A DNA stretch of 36,672 nt from assembly GCA_018815555.1 (NCBI GenBank), contig JAHIWF010000362.1, positions 1 to 36,672 on the forward strand, read 5' to 3'. Shown here piece by piece: positions 1 through 9,243 of the stretch (the stretch's first letter is position 1; every line of letters begins with the position of its first letter). This stretch comes from Spirochaetota bacterium (GTDB lineage Bacteria; Spirochaetota; Spirochaetia; Treponematales; UBA12059). The translations under genes were made by a program, and so were the position numbers. A model generated the notes under the pieces. The model did not search any database. It saw only the letters and a list, made by a program, of their open reading frames with translations, and was not told the DNA's origin.

Positions 1-729
1 GTGGATGAGCAGCAGCCTCAGCCGTTGCGTCAGCTGGCAGCGCAGCTGGTCAGTCTGTGCCGGTCTGTAGATAGCGGCCTTGCAGAGGAGCTAAGCCCGA
101 CTCAGGACGCTCTGGTGCGTGGTATAAATCGACTGCGCCGGTCTATGGAACAGGCAGCCGGAGTAAGTCCTTCAGATTGGGATTTCGCTGATCCGGTAGG
201 CCTTCAGCTGGACGCTTCGGTTCAGCGCTGCTTTCCCGGTGTGCATGCCTATCTGGACGATATCCGGTCGCCTTTCAATGTCGGATCCATCTTCCGGACA
301 GCTGATGCCTTTGGGGTGGACTCACTATATCTTTCACCGTTTAGTGCCGATCCGGAGCATCCAAGGGCGAGCCGCTCGTCCATGGGAGCGCTTACTGTCA
401 TGCCCTGGCAGCGTTTACCGATCGTCGATCTGGCCGCTGCCTTCCCGGGCGGCAATTTTATAGCCCTGGAGCTGCGTGGTCAGCCAATCGAGGATTTTGT
501 GTTTCCGGCAGAGGGCATGGTTTTTGTTGGTTCAGAAGAACTGGGGGTATCTCCGGAGGCTCTGCAGCTGTGTACACACCGGATTTCAATCCCGATGCTG
601 GGAGCTAAGGGTAGCCTGAATGTAGGTGTTGCCTTCGGTGTTTTCATGAATGCCTGGCGCATATCACTGTATAAACAGGGCTACAAAGCAGTTAAACGCC
701 CTTGCCGATCCAGTTTCGATGCTTTATAG
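1..729 (+). CDS. SpoU/TrmH-family RNA 2'-O-methyltransferase (possibly truncated at its 5' end by the window edge)
   Basis: Motifs DDIRSPFNVGSIFRTADAFG, FVGSEELGVS and SIPMLGAKGSLNVGVAFGVFMNAWR match SpoU motifs 1-3. Confidence 0.88.
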   Translation: MDEQQPQPLRQLAAQLVSLCRSVDSGLAEELSPTQDALVRGINRLRRSMEQAAGVSPSDWDFADPVGLQLDASVQRCFPGVHAYLDDIRSPFNVGSIFRTADAFGVDSLYLSPFSADPEHPRASRSSMGALTVMPWQRLPIVDLAAAFPGGNFIALELRGQPIEDFVFPAEGMVFVGSEELGVSPEALQLCTHRISIPMLGAKGSLNVGVAFGVFMNAWRISLYKQGYKAVKRPCRSSFDAL

Positions 730-739
730 TAGAATTACC

Positions 740-2515
740 ATGCAGGATATCAGCGTTGCCATAGTACAAGAATTATTAGATCGCTTAAAACATATAGAAA
801 AAGATACCGAGCACCTGTATCTGGACCTTGGTACCATATTCCCGGTAATAAAAGCCGCCATCGATGAAAGCGCCAGGAATACCGATGCGAGCATCCGGAC
901 CATACTTGCAGGCTATCAGCATGGTGTAAGCGCAGAACAGGCAAAGCGCCGTGCCGATGATTTTATTGATGATTCAAGGCAGTTTTTCGATAAACTCTCG
1001 GTAAAAGAAAAAGCCTTTTTTTCTATTGTAGATGCCAGTATCGGTGAACTGTCTCAATTGGATGACATAATCAGCCGGGTTCGTCTGGATTCTGAAGAGA
1101 TGGAATTGGTATCGTTAAATGCCATGACTGTTGCCCTCAAGTCGGGCCATGCCGGCAAGGCCTTTTCGGTCATTACCGACGAGTTAAAGCGCCTGTCTAC
1201 CCGCACCATTCTGCATGCCAACGAGCTGTCTATGGTAGGGTCTGATTTGCTAGTCTATCTTGCCCAGTTACGTGAGGAACTAGGTGTTCTGGAAAATGAT
1301 CGCCTTGCCCTCTTTAATGCCATAACTGCAATGCTCAGCGAAGGCTTTCATCAGCTGGATGAGCGGGTGCATGCTACTGCCGCCGGTTTCCGCCGCCTGT
1401 CTGATACCGCCGCCACTGTACGTGATCCGGTTGCGCGTATCATGCAGGGAGTTCAGGTGCAGGACATCATCCGCCAATCACTGGATCATGTGCGTCTTTC
1501 CCTGAATGTAGTTTTGGAGGATTCAGGGCAGAACAATGCCCGCTCCGAGTCGGATAACAGCAGCGCCGGATTAAACGAAGAAAAAGCCTTTCTGGCGGAA
1601 ATAACCCGCCTTTCGGCCTTGCTTATCGAAGATATCTACGGCCAGGTCGTGCGCAGTCTTGGCGATTTTGAATCGAGTATCAACAGTATCGATACCCTTG
1701 TGGCCCGGGTCGACGAGGCAAAAAAACAGCTACTGCTTTCGGTGCGCGCCGGAGTGGAACAGAGCAAACTTCCCGCCTTGGTTTCCGCTTACCTGCGCAG
1801 CAAACATCGGGTATCGCAGACCGCCCGTCATGTTGCCGATGGCGTAAAGCGCTTAGATGACCGTTTTAATAAAGTCAATATGATTCTGTCGCGTTTCAAC
1901 AACATCGTAATAGCATCGCGCATCGAAATAGCCCGTAACAAGGCTCTCTCGCTGGTTGCCAATACCGTGGCCGGAATGATGGATCTCACCGAGCGGCTGG
2001 GCGAAGATGTGTCGGCTGCCGGTGCGCTTACCCGCACTTTTTCCAAATCCATCAATACCGAGATGTTTACCTATCTTGGTGATGATGAAAACGCCGATCA
2101 GCAGGATTTTGACTTTGCCATGAAGGCCTTATATGACGAACTGGCCCGGCTGGATTCTTCCTGCAAGACACTGGTAGAAGCTGCGGAAGATTTTCAGCCT
2201 TTTGCTGCCAATTTTTTTACGGCCATCGGTCGCTCCCGCTCCCAGACCGCCCAGATCAAGCTGCTGGCCGATGAGCTGTCGGGAATGCAGCAGAGTCTGG
2301 CAACTCATGCCACAGAGATCGAAAGCGAGCTTGGTATAACTATGCAGCAGACTTTATCCGGCAGTCTTGAGCTGCGCAATAATCGTTTGCGCGAGATTGT
2401 CGATCGCTTCACCATTTTCACCCACCGTCAGACTGCCAGCCGCATAGCCAATCTGGAAGAAGGAGTGGAAGATGAGTCTGAAGCAGCCGTAAGTGGTGAA
2501 GTGACCCTCTTCTAG
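740..2515 (+). CDS. Soluble methyl-accepting-chemotaxis-like coiled-coil protein (degenerate MCP signalling hairpin)
   Basis: ORF 650-2515; ATG at 740 preferred because it follows the SpoU stop. MELVSLNAMTVALKSGHAGKAFSVITDELKRLS resembles the MCP hairpin tip (LLALNAAIEAARAGE.GRGFAVVADEVRKLA). No TM segment evident. Next to cheD. Confidence 0.7.
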   Translation: MQDISVAIVQELLDRLKHIEKDTEHLYLDLGTIFPVIKAAIDESARNTDASIRTILAGYQHGVSAEQAKRRADDFIDDSRQFFDKLSVKEKAFFSIVDASIGELSQLDDIISRVRLDSEEMELVSLNAMTVALKSGHAGKAFSVITDELKRLSTRTILHANELSMVGSDLLVYLAQLREELGVLENDRLALFNAITAMLSEGFHQLDERVHATAAGFRRLSDTAATVRDPVARIMQGVQVQDIIRQSLDHVRLSLNVVLEDSGQNNARSESDNSSAGLNEEKAFLAEITRLSALLIEDIYGQVVRSLGDFESSINSIDTLVARVDEAKKQLLLSVRAGVEQSKLPALVSAYLRSKHRVSQTARHVADGVKRLDDRFNKVNMILSRFNNIVIASRIEIARNKALSLVANTVAGMMDLTERLGEDVSAAGALTRTFSKSINTEMFTYLGDDENADQQDFDFAMKALYDELARLDSSCKTLVEAAEDFQPFAANFFTAIGRSRSQTAQIKLLADELSGMQQSLATHATEIESELGITMQQTLSGSLELRNNRLREIVDRFTIFTHRQTASRIANLEEGVEDESEAAVSGEVTLF

Positions 2516-2520
2516 CGCCT

Positions 2521-3120
2521 ATGTTCAACCATCGCATCAGCAGTTTTGAACAACCGGTTATAACCATTCATCCAGGAGAATTCTTTGTAAGCAAAGAGGA
2601 TGTGGTAATTTCTACAGTGCTCGGTTCCTGCATATCTGTCTCCCTGTTTGATGTGCGCAATCAACTGGGCGGCATAAATCATTTTATGCTGCCAGGTGCT
2701 TTAGATACTAATGATATTTTGCAGAGCGGCAGCGCTAAATACGGTATGTTTGCGATTGAACTGCTGTATAATGAAATGCTTAAAAATGGTTCACGCAAAA
2801 TGGATATCGTTGCCAAGGTTTTTGGTGGCGGCTCAGTACTCCGGGTCAGTAACGGGTCAACCAAAATTCCGCAGAGCAATATTGACTTTGCCTTTAACTA
2901 CCTGGAGCGTGAAAAATTTCCGATTGTTGCCAGTGATACCGGTGGAGTTCTGCCGCGGAAAATTTTTTTCTTTGCCAGAAGCGGGAAGGTGCTGCTAAAG
3001 CGGATTACCGGATCGCAGGTGTATACAGTAGAGCACGAAGAAGAACAGTATCTGCGCAGTATCCAGCGCAAAAAAACCGGCAATGTGGTTATTTTTGGTA
3101 AACCTCCGGTCGAGGCCTGA
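2521..3120 (+). CDS. cheD: Chemoreceptor glutamine deamidase CheD
   Basis: STVLGSCISVSLFDVRNQLGGINHFMLPG and KYGMFAIELLYNEMLKNGSRKMDIVAKVFGGG are typical CheD motifs. Confidence 0.93.
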   Translation: MFNHRISSFEQPVITIHPGEFFVSKEDVVISTVLGSCISVSLFDVRNQLGGINHFMLPGALDTNDILQSGSAKYGMFAIELLYNEMLKNGSRKMDIVAKVFGGGSVLRVSNGSTKIPQSNIDFAFNYLEREKFPIVASDTGGVLPRKIFFFARSGKVLLKRITGSQVYTVEHEEEQYLRSIQRKKTGNVVIFGKPPVEA

Positions 3121-3150
3121 GGCCCTTCCAGGTCTGGCGCAAAGCTGCGG

Positions 3151-4059
3151 TCAGCAGCAGGATCCGCCAGGGTCGGAATCCTTAAGGATGTATCCGCCCT
3201 GCGGAACATAGGCTCGGGAGCCCGGCGGCAGGCTGCTGGTAATCCAGACATTGCCGCCTATTATTGATCCTGCGCCGATGGTAGTACAGCCGCCGAGTAT
3301 GGTGGCGCCGGCATAAATGGTTACTGAATCCTCTATAGTCGGATGGCGCTTGGCGTTACCTTCGTTCTTGGATACGCTTAATGCGCCGAGGGTTACACCC
3401 TGGTAAATTTTTACTCTCTGACCGATAACAGTGGTTTCGCCGATTACCACACCAGTGCCATGGTCAATGAAAAAACCTGGTCCTATGCTTGCCCCGGGGT
3501 GGATATCTATTCCTGTCCGGGAGTGAACATGCTCACTCATCATGCGGGGAATGAGCGGAACGCCCTGCCGCCATAATTGGTGGGCAAAGCGATGCACGGT
3601 GATGGCTTCGAGGCCTGGATAGGAAAGTATCACTTCTTCGATCGATTTCGCCGCCGGGTCGCCTTCCCAGGCGGCTTGCACATCCTGCATGAGGATAGAG
3701 CGGATGTCCGGCAGCGACATGAAAAAGTCTTCGGTAATTTCTCTGGCCTCCAGATGACAGGCAGCCGGGCAGCCTTTTTCACCCCTGATGCGGTAATCAT
3801 AATCCAGACTGCGGGCACTTTCTTCTATTAACGTGCGGGCGCAGCGATTTGCCAGTTCGCCTATAACGAAAGCGGCGTTGCGGTCATCGATGCCATCTTC
3901 GCGTTTGTAACCGGGAAAGGCCAATGTCTCCAGATCGGCTACCAGATGATGTATTGTTTCGCGTGAGGGCAGGTTGTTACCGGATCGGTGGTTGATGCCG
4001 CCGGAGCGGGCATATGATTCCATCAGGTTTTCTATGGCCTGGCTTAAGGTATCAGTCAT
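3151..4059 (-). CDS. cysE: Serine O-acetyltransferase
   Basis: Left-handed beta-helix hexapeptides: [46 protein letters not shown]-like AAGGAG upstream. Confidence 0.92.
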   Translation of the reverse strand: MTDTLSQAIENLMESYARSGGINHRSGNNLPSRETIHHLVADLETLAFPGYKREDGIDDRNAAFVIGELANRCARTLIEESARSLDYDYRIRGEKGCPAACHLEAREITEDFFMSLPDIRSILMQDVQAAWEGDPAAKSIEEVILSYPGLEAITVHRFAHQLWRQGVPLIPRMMSEHVHSRTGIDIHPGASIGPGFFIDHGTGVVIGETTVIGQRVKIYQGVTLGALSVSKNEGNAKRHPTIEDSVTIYAGATILGGCTTIGAGSIIGGNVWITSSLPPGSRAYVPQGGYILKDSDPGGSCC

Positions 4060-4176
4060 ATCGCAGTACTTCTCCTTCCGGCCGGATTTTTAAGGCCGGA
4101 TATAGCCAGCCGCGCCGTTTAAGGCTTTACATAGCTGCCAGGGCGCCGCAGGGATAAAATGGTGACAAACAGCCGT

Positions 4177-4695
4177 CTATATTTCCTGCGCCGGACGGTT
4201 GGCAGCATTTGCCAGACTCAGGGCCTGCTGCTTAACCAGTTCGAAATGCTTGCCGGCTGCCGCATACATGGTCAGCGACTTGCCATCGGCAAGGCGGACC
4301 CGCAAGCCGCAGTTTTTTTTACCGACAGCCCCGGGCAGATACACCAGCGGGTCGTTGGAATCCATTGCTGCGGCCAGATCGGCGCTGTACTCAATGGCCG
4401 ACACTTCATCCAGCGGAACTTGCCAGGATTTCGAAATAAAAACCAGCCCGAAACGCCTCTGCATATAACCTTTTTCCAGGTTGAACACCCAGCGGTCCTC
4501 GGATATGACCATGAAAGGCAGGATTACATAAAAACCGAGCATCAGCGGATGACCTGCTCCGAGCGAGCGGCCGAGTACCACTAACAGAATCACACTCAAA
4601 ACAAGATACACAATACGAACCTTGTTGACCAGTGTTATCTCCATGTTGCCGTTTTTACGGCGAATCAGTTTGTACAGCAGGAACAGGGATTTCAT
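4177..4695 (-). CDS. Hypothetical membrane protein, two predicted TM segments followed by a soluble domain
   Basis: Strong SD AAGGAG 5 nt before ATG (minus strand AAGGAGTACTATG); hydrophobic VRIVYLVLSVILLVVLG and LMLGFYVILPFMVI. Confidence 0.75.
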   Translation of the reverse strand: MKSLFLLYKLIRRKNGNMEITLVNKVRIVYLVLSVILLVVLGRSLGAGHPLMLGFYVILPFMVISEDRWVFNLEKGYMQRRFGLVFISKSWQVPLDEVSAIEYSADLAAAMDSNDPLVYLPGAVGKKNCGLRVRLADGKSLTMYAAAGKHFELVKQQALSLANAANRPAQEI

Positions 4696-4718
4696 AGTAC
4701 TCCTTGTGGAATTCTGGA

Positions 4719-5348
4719 TCAGTGCAGATAACTGTCCAGCTCATAAATACTGCGGATACGCGGCAGATCTTCATGCGTGTATTTATCATAATGATCAATC
4801 AGGATGCCTTTGCCGCCGCAGGCGCTAAAACCGCGCACATAGCGCGGAACATCATCTACAAAAATGCTGTTTTGCGGCGGGCAGGCGGCATCGGTCAGAA
4901 CCCGTTCTACAGCAGCACGGGCTGGTTTTCCGGTCAGGTCGTTGAAGCGCACATCATAGATCTTTTGGAAGCAGTGTTCGATGCCGAATCGTTTTAGAAT
5001 TCGGGTAGCATGTTCCATCGGGGCATTGGTAAAAACATATTTGCGCTGCTGGATGTTTTCCAGAAAGCCGGGCAATGCGGGGTCTATCTCCAGCATGGCT
5101 TCTTCTCCGTCTGGATGCACCACCGAAAAGTAATGATCATAGTCACGTAATCCGTGTTCTTTCATCAGCCATTCGAGTGTGGTTCCATATTGGTGTATAT
5201 TGGCGCGGCGCAGGCGCATTGCTTCTTCGCTGCTTACTCCAAGGAACTCTGCGGCGAATTGGGTCATGCGCCTGACGATATCTTCTTCCATGCCGGCACT
5301 TGCCGGATACAGTGTATTGTCCAGATCGAAAAAAACGGCTTGAATCAT
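4719..5348 (-). CDS. HAD-superfamily hydrolase (pyrimidine 5'-nucleotidase-like)
   Basis: MIQAVFFDLDNTLYP HAD motif I, VFTNAPMEHATRIL motif II, SIFVDDVPRYVRGF motif IV. ORF can extend to 5375; MIQ start chosen. Confidence 0.88.
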   Translation of the reverse strand: MIQAVFFDLDNTLYPASAGMEEDIVRRMTQFAAEFLGVSSEEAMRLRRANIHQYGTTLEWLMKEHGLRDYDHYFSVVHPDGEEAMLEIDPALPGFLENIQQRKYVFTNAPMEHATRILKRFGIEHCFQKIYDVRFNDLTGKPARAAVERVLTDAACPPQNSIFVDDVPRYVRGFSACGGKGILIDHYDKYTHEDLPRIRSIYELDSYLH

Positions 5349-5388
5349 GGTTCTTTGTAGCATGAATACGCACATAGGGGGAATAGGA

Positions 5389-7773
5389 TCAGGCTCCCGG
5401 AGCGGCTTCCCGTGCTGCCGACTCGAATTCCATAAAGCGCTGCTCCAGTATTGGCAGCAATACTGTCAGCTGGTCTATCCGACCGGCCTTGGCCGCAGCC
5501 TCCATATCACGTGCGGCATTTCCCAGCACCCGGGCTGTCATATTCCAGGCGGCCCCTTTGATGGAATGACTGAGTTCCCTCATCTGACTGCAGTCTTCCT
5601 GCTGGACGGCAGCGGCCATTTCGGCCAACTGGCCTCTGGTTTTTGCGATGAAGCGGCCGATAAGGCTGATTACTGTTGCCTTCTGTCCGAGAAAGGTCTC
5701 CACCAGCTCGTTAAAGTCAAAGGTCGGATCTTCGGCACAGGCAGCACCGGGTGTTTCTGCTGGAACCAGGAAGTCGGCCTGCTGGCGGCCGCAGGTTTTA
5801 TTGGCCCAGAAACTGATCATGGATTCCAGATCCTTGCGTTTGAATGGCTTGATTAATATGTCATTCATACCGGTGGCAATGCATTTATCCCGCTCGCCTT
5901 TTAGCGCACTGGCGGTAACGGCGATGATCGGCCGACTGTAACCCTGCTGGCGAAGCAGGCGGCTGGCTTCATAACCATCCATAACCGGCATGAAGATATC
6001 CATCAGCACCATGTCGTAACATTGAGCCAGCGCTTTTGATACAGCTTCCTGGCCGTTGTCGGCTACATCCACGGTGCAGCCGAGTTTTTGCAGCAGCAAA
6101 GTAAAAAGTTCCTGGTTGACCACATGGTCTTCAGCCAGCAGTATCGACAGATTCATCTCGCTGTTATCGGGGCGGATGTCTACGGCTGCTTCGTCGTCGT
6201 CAGCCAGATCCAGTTCGGTCTTCTCCTCCAGGACCCTGTCCAGAGTCTCGTACAGCACCTGTGGATTTAACGGCTTATACAGGTAGGCGTTAAACCAGTT
6301 CAGGTGTTTCATTTTGGCTTCCGGGTCTATAGCCCCTTCCGGAGCCATCAGAATGAGCCGTGTGCTGTTTATTTGGCGGTCGGCGGTAATTTCGGCTGCC
6401 AGACGCCAACCGTCCATGCCGGGCATTTCCTGGTCGATAAGGCAGAGATTATACGGCCGTCCTTGCACTGCCGCCTTTTGTAGCTGCTCGATAGCTTCAT
6501 GGCCGTTAGTAGCTGTGTGGCATTCCAGACCCATATTGGCGGTCTGGCGACAGATATAATCCAATGCTGCCGGATGGTCGTCCACTATCAGAACTGCGGC
6601 AGTCCGGCTGAATTGATGTTCCAATCCCGGCAGGCTGTATTCCGCCTCGGTAAGCGGGTAGGTAAAGCCAAAAATTGCACCGTGCGGCTGATTGTGCTCA
6701 TGAAAAATCCGTCCGCCCATTATTTTTACCAAATATTGCGAAATAGCCAGCCCGAGGCCGGTGCCGCCATGGGTGGTGCTGCCGGCGTTGGCCTGGGTAA
6801 ACGGCGTAAACAGGTGATCCATCAGCTTGGCCGGAACGCCGGAACCAGAATCGCGCACCTGCAGCAAGAGCTCATTGCGTCCGCGAGTGGACTGCAGCTG
6901 GGCTTCGATGATGATTTCACCGGCAGAGGTGAACTTGATGGCATTCTTGAACAGGTTGACTACAATCTGGCGCAGCTTGCCGGGATCTCCCCTTATCAGT
7001 CGCGGCAGTCGGGGGTCAATATCCAGGATTACTTCCAGCTGCTTTTTATGAGCATCAAGGATCAGCAAGGCCACTGACTGGCGCAGAATGTCGAACAGGT
7101 CAAAATCCACATGTTCAAGCTCAACCTTGCCGGCTTCAATTTTGGAAAAATCCAGGATGTCATTGATCAGTCCGAGCAGCACGTCCGCCGAGAAACGGAC
7201 TGAGCCGATATAATCCTGCTGTTCCTTGTCCAGACCGGTTTCGTGCAGTAACTCGGTCATGCCCAGAATGGTCTGAATGGGGGTACGGATTTCGTGGCTC
7301 ATATTGGCCAGAAACTGGCTTTTGGTTATGGTGGCTTTTTCGGCTGACTCTTTGGCGCTTACCAGATCATGCTCGTGCCGCTTCTGGTCGGTAATGTTCT
7401 GGAACATACACCACAGCCAGCGCTCGGTTTGCTGCGGATCGTCCACTTCGCGGGCCGTATTCAGCAAAGACAGTGTCGTGCGCAGCCATACCCGCGAATT
7501 CTGGGCGGTTTTCAGGTTGCTTTCAATGGTCGCCGCACCCATACGTCCCAGCAGTACTTCGGTAATATAATAGGAGTATTGGAAGGAATCCCGCTCCTGC
7601 AGCCAGTCGAACAGCGGTACTGCCAGTTTTTCCGGACTCTGGCCGGACAGTTCGTAGAACAGCTCGTAAAATGCCTCATTCCAAAGAACCGGCATCCCCT
7701 GTTCATTCAGGATGATCATAGCCTGTCTGGCCTGGTTGAAAGCTGCTTCGAACAGGGTTTCCGGCAGAGTCAT
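5389..7773 (-). CDS. Hybrid sensor histidine kinase (PAS-HisKA-HATPase-REC-REC-Hpt)
   Basis: FLANMSHEIRTPIQTILGMTELL H-box, GTGLGLAISQYLVKIMGG G-box, two receivers (LIVDDH..LCLIDQEMPGMDG..YKP; LLAEDH..MVLMDIFMPVMDG..IKP), Hpt ELSHSIKGAAWN. Confidence 0.95.
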   Translation of the reverse strand: MTLPETLFEAAFNQARQAMIILNEQGMPVLWNEAFYELFYELSGQSPEKLAVPLFDWLQERDSFQYSYYITEVLLGRMGAATIESNLKTAQNSRVWLRTTLSLLNTAREVDDPQQTERWLWCMFQNITDQKRHEHDLVSAKESAEKATITKSQFLANMSHEIRTPIQTILGMTELLHETGLDKEQQDYIGSVRFSADVLLGLINDILDFSKIEAGKVELEHVDFDLFDILRQSVALLILDAHKKQLEVILDIDPRLPRLIRGDPGKLRQIVVNLFKNAIKFTSAGEIIIEAQLQSTRGRNELLLQVRDSGSGVPAKLMDHLFTPFTQANAGSTTHGGTGLGLAISQYLVKIMGGRIFHEHNQPHGAIFGFTYPLTEAEYSLPGLEHQFSRTAAVLIVDDHPAALDYICRQTANMGLECHTATNGHEAIEQLQKAAVQGRPYNLCLIDQEMPGMDGWRLAAEITADRQINSTRLILMAPEGAIDPEAKMKHLNWFNAYLYKPLNPQVLYETLDRVLEEKTELDLADDDEAAVDIRPDNSEMNLSILLAEDHVVNQELFTLLLQKLGCTVDVADNGQEAVSKALAQCYDMVLMDIFMPVMDGYEASRLLRQQGYSRPIIAVTASALKGERDKCIATGMNDILIKPFKRKDLESMISFWANKTCGRQQADFLVPAETPGAACAEDPTFDFNELVETFLGQKATVISLIGRFIAKTRGQLAEMAAAVQQEDCSQMRELSHSIKGAAWNMTARVLGNAARDMEAAAKAGRIDQLTVLLPILEQRFMEFESAAREAAPGA

Positions 7774-9053
7774 CAGAAATTGGCCTTCAGTATTTCGAGG
7801 GTTTTAGTGAGTATCTGGTGCGGTTTTAAGGGCTTTACCAGGTAGCTCTTCACTCCGGCCCGGTAGGCCTTTACGACAGCTTCGCGCTGGGTGATGGCCG
7901 ACAGTACAATAATCGGCATATGCTGGTCGCGGGCGTGCATGGTTGCCAGAACCTCAAAACCGTTAACATTGGGCATACGCAAGTCCAGAAAAACCAGGTC
8001 GAAACTGCGCTTTTCGATTTCGTTCAGGAAGCTTTGACCGTTGCTGAAGGTGCTTACCTGGGCATTCATGGTGGCAAACGTGGTTTTTATCAGCTCCTGG
8101 ATGACGAAGTCGTCGTCGACTGCAGCTATCTCCAGATCGCGTCCCAGATCATTGATATTGGCCACTGATGCCAGCGGCCGGTTCTGCTCGGCATCAAAGC
8201 GCAGCGTGACCATTTCGGAACCCTGCCCATGATTCTTGCTGGACAGCACACGGTCATTGATGATGGCGGCCTTGTCTTCCGGCAGATCAGCCGCAGTGGC
8301 TGCTTCAGCTATCAGCCCGTCTATGGCATATTCCAGTGATTTTACAACCTCCATCCCGTTAAACTCGGGTCGGCCGTCAACAAAATCCTGCACAAAGCTG
8401 GAAAGGGTAAGAATCTTGATGTGCCGCGGTCTAGCCCCCGAAGAGCCGGCCACTGCGCTTAGCAGAAATTCCAGATTGGCACCATCAACAAATGAAAGTT
8501 CCATATCGCTTATCATCAGAATTACTTTAGGTTTCTGCATGGAGTACAGATCAACCAGCTCACGGATTTTAAAACGCAGCAGGTCTACCTTGTCGCGGTT
8601 GATGCCTTTGGCAATTTCCACGAAAAGAATATTGTCATTGACATGAGCCTCTACAATGCAGGGCGTTTTATCGATATCGAAACGAATGCCGGTAAGCTCG
8701 GCAATAGTCTGGTAAAACAGGTCCATCTTCAACGGCTTCATGAATATTTTTTTGATATTGAAGGGCAGCAGGTCCAGCAGGCGGTTTTTATCCAGCTTGT
8801 GGGCGGTCAGAATTACCGGAATGTCGGCGGTATTGGGGTTGCGGGCTTTTTCTTCGAGTAGTTCCTGGCAGCTTTTTCGGGTTAGGTGATAGTCCATAAT
8901 TATCAGTTCAGCCGGTTCTTTACGCATTTTGGCCAGGCCGTCGAGTCCGTTTATGGCTACCTCTACTGTCATGCCGGCCCGGATCAGACGTGCCTTCAAA
9001 TAGTCACGAAAGAGCTCGGATTCGTCGATAATTAATGCTGAAGGGCGTGCCAT
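7773..9053 (-). CDS. Response regulator with REC, a STAS-like middle region and a second REC
   Basis: N-terminal REC (ALIIDES..LIIMDYHL..FMKPLK), C-terminal REC (IAAVDDD..LVFLDLRMPNVNG..LVKPLK). Stop and downstream kinase start overlap as TGATG at 7771-7775. SD AGAGG. Confidence 0.9.
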   Translation of the reverse strand: MARPSALIIDESELFRDYLKARLIRAGMTVEVAINGLDGLAKMRKEPAELIIMDYHLTRKSCQELLEEKARNPNTADIPVILTAHKLDKNRLLDLLPFNIKKIFMKPLKMDLFYQTIAELTGIRFDIDKTPCIVEAHVNDNILFVEIAKGINRDKVDLLRFKIRELVDLYSMQKPKVILMISDMELSFVDGANLEFLLSAVAGSSGARPRHIKILTLSSFVQDFVDGRPEFNGMEVVKSLEYAIDGLIAEAATAADLPEDKAAIINDRVLSSKNHGQGSEMVTLRFDAEQNRPLASVANINDLGRDLEIAAVDDDFVIQELIKTTFATMNAQVSTFSNGQSFLNEIEKRSFDLVFLDLRMPNVNGFEVLATMHARDQHMPIIVLSAITQREAVVKAYRAGVKSYLVKPLKPHQILTKTLEILKANF

Positions 9054-9068
9054 ATATACCTCTGTCGA

Positions 9069-9097
9069 AATTATATATCATCATTTGACCATAAACA
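9069..9097 (-). promoter_or_regulatory. Candidate sigma-70 promoter for the 9053 response regulator
   Basis: Minus strand TTGTTT - 17 nt - TATAAT (9097..9069), just upstream of the 9053 start. Confidence 0.5.
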
Positions 9098-9185
9098 AGA
9101 GAACGGCTTATGTAAAATTCGACTTTTTTGTGTGTATTATTTGTCGATATACAGTCAATGTGCTTTATTTTGTGCTATCTTATGC

Positions 9186-9214
9186 TTGTAGTGTGTTTTA
9201 TTTGTTACTATAAT
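9186..9214 (+). promoter_or_regulatory. Candidate sigma-70 promoter for the giant Ig-like protein
   Basis: TTGTAG (9186-9191) - 17 nt - TATAAT (9209-9214), 30 nt before ATG 9244; SD GTGGAGG. Confidence 0.45.
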
Positions 9215-9243
9215 TGTAGTTAAGGGCTTTGTGGAGGTTTCAG

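Noticed and set aside
4159-4584. 141-aa plus-strand ORF opposite the 4177-4695 gene
   Set aside because: Minus-strand ORF has a strong SD and TM segments; the plus ORF has neither and no recognisable motif.
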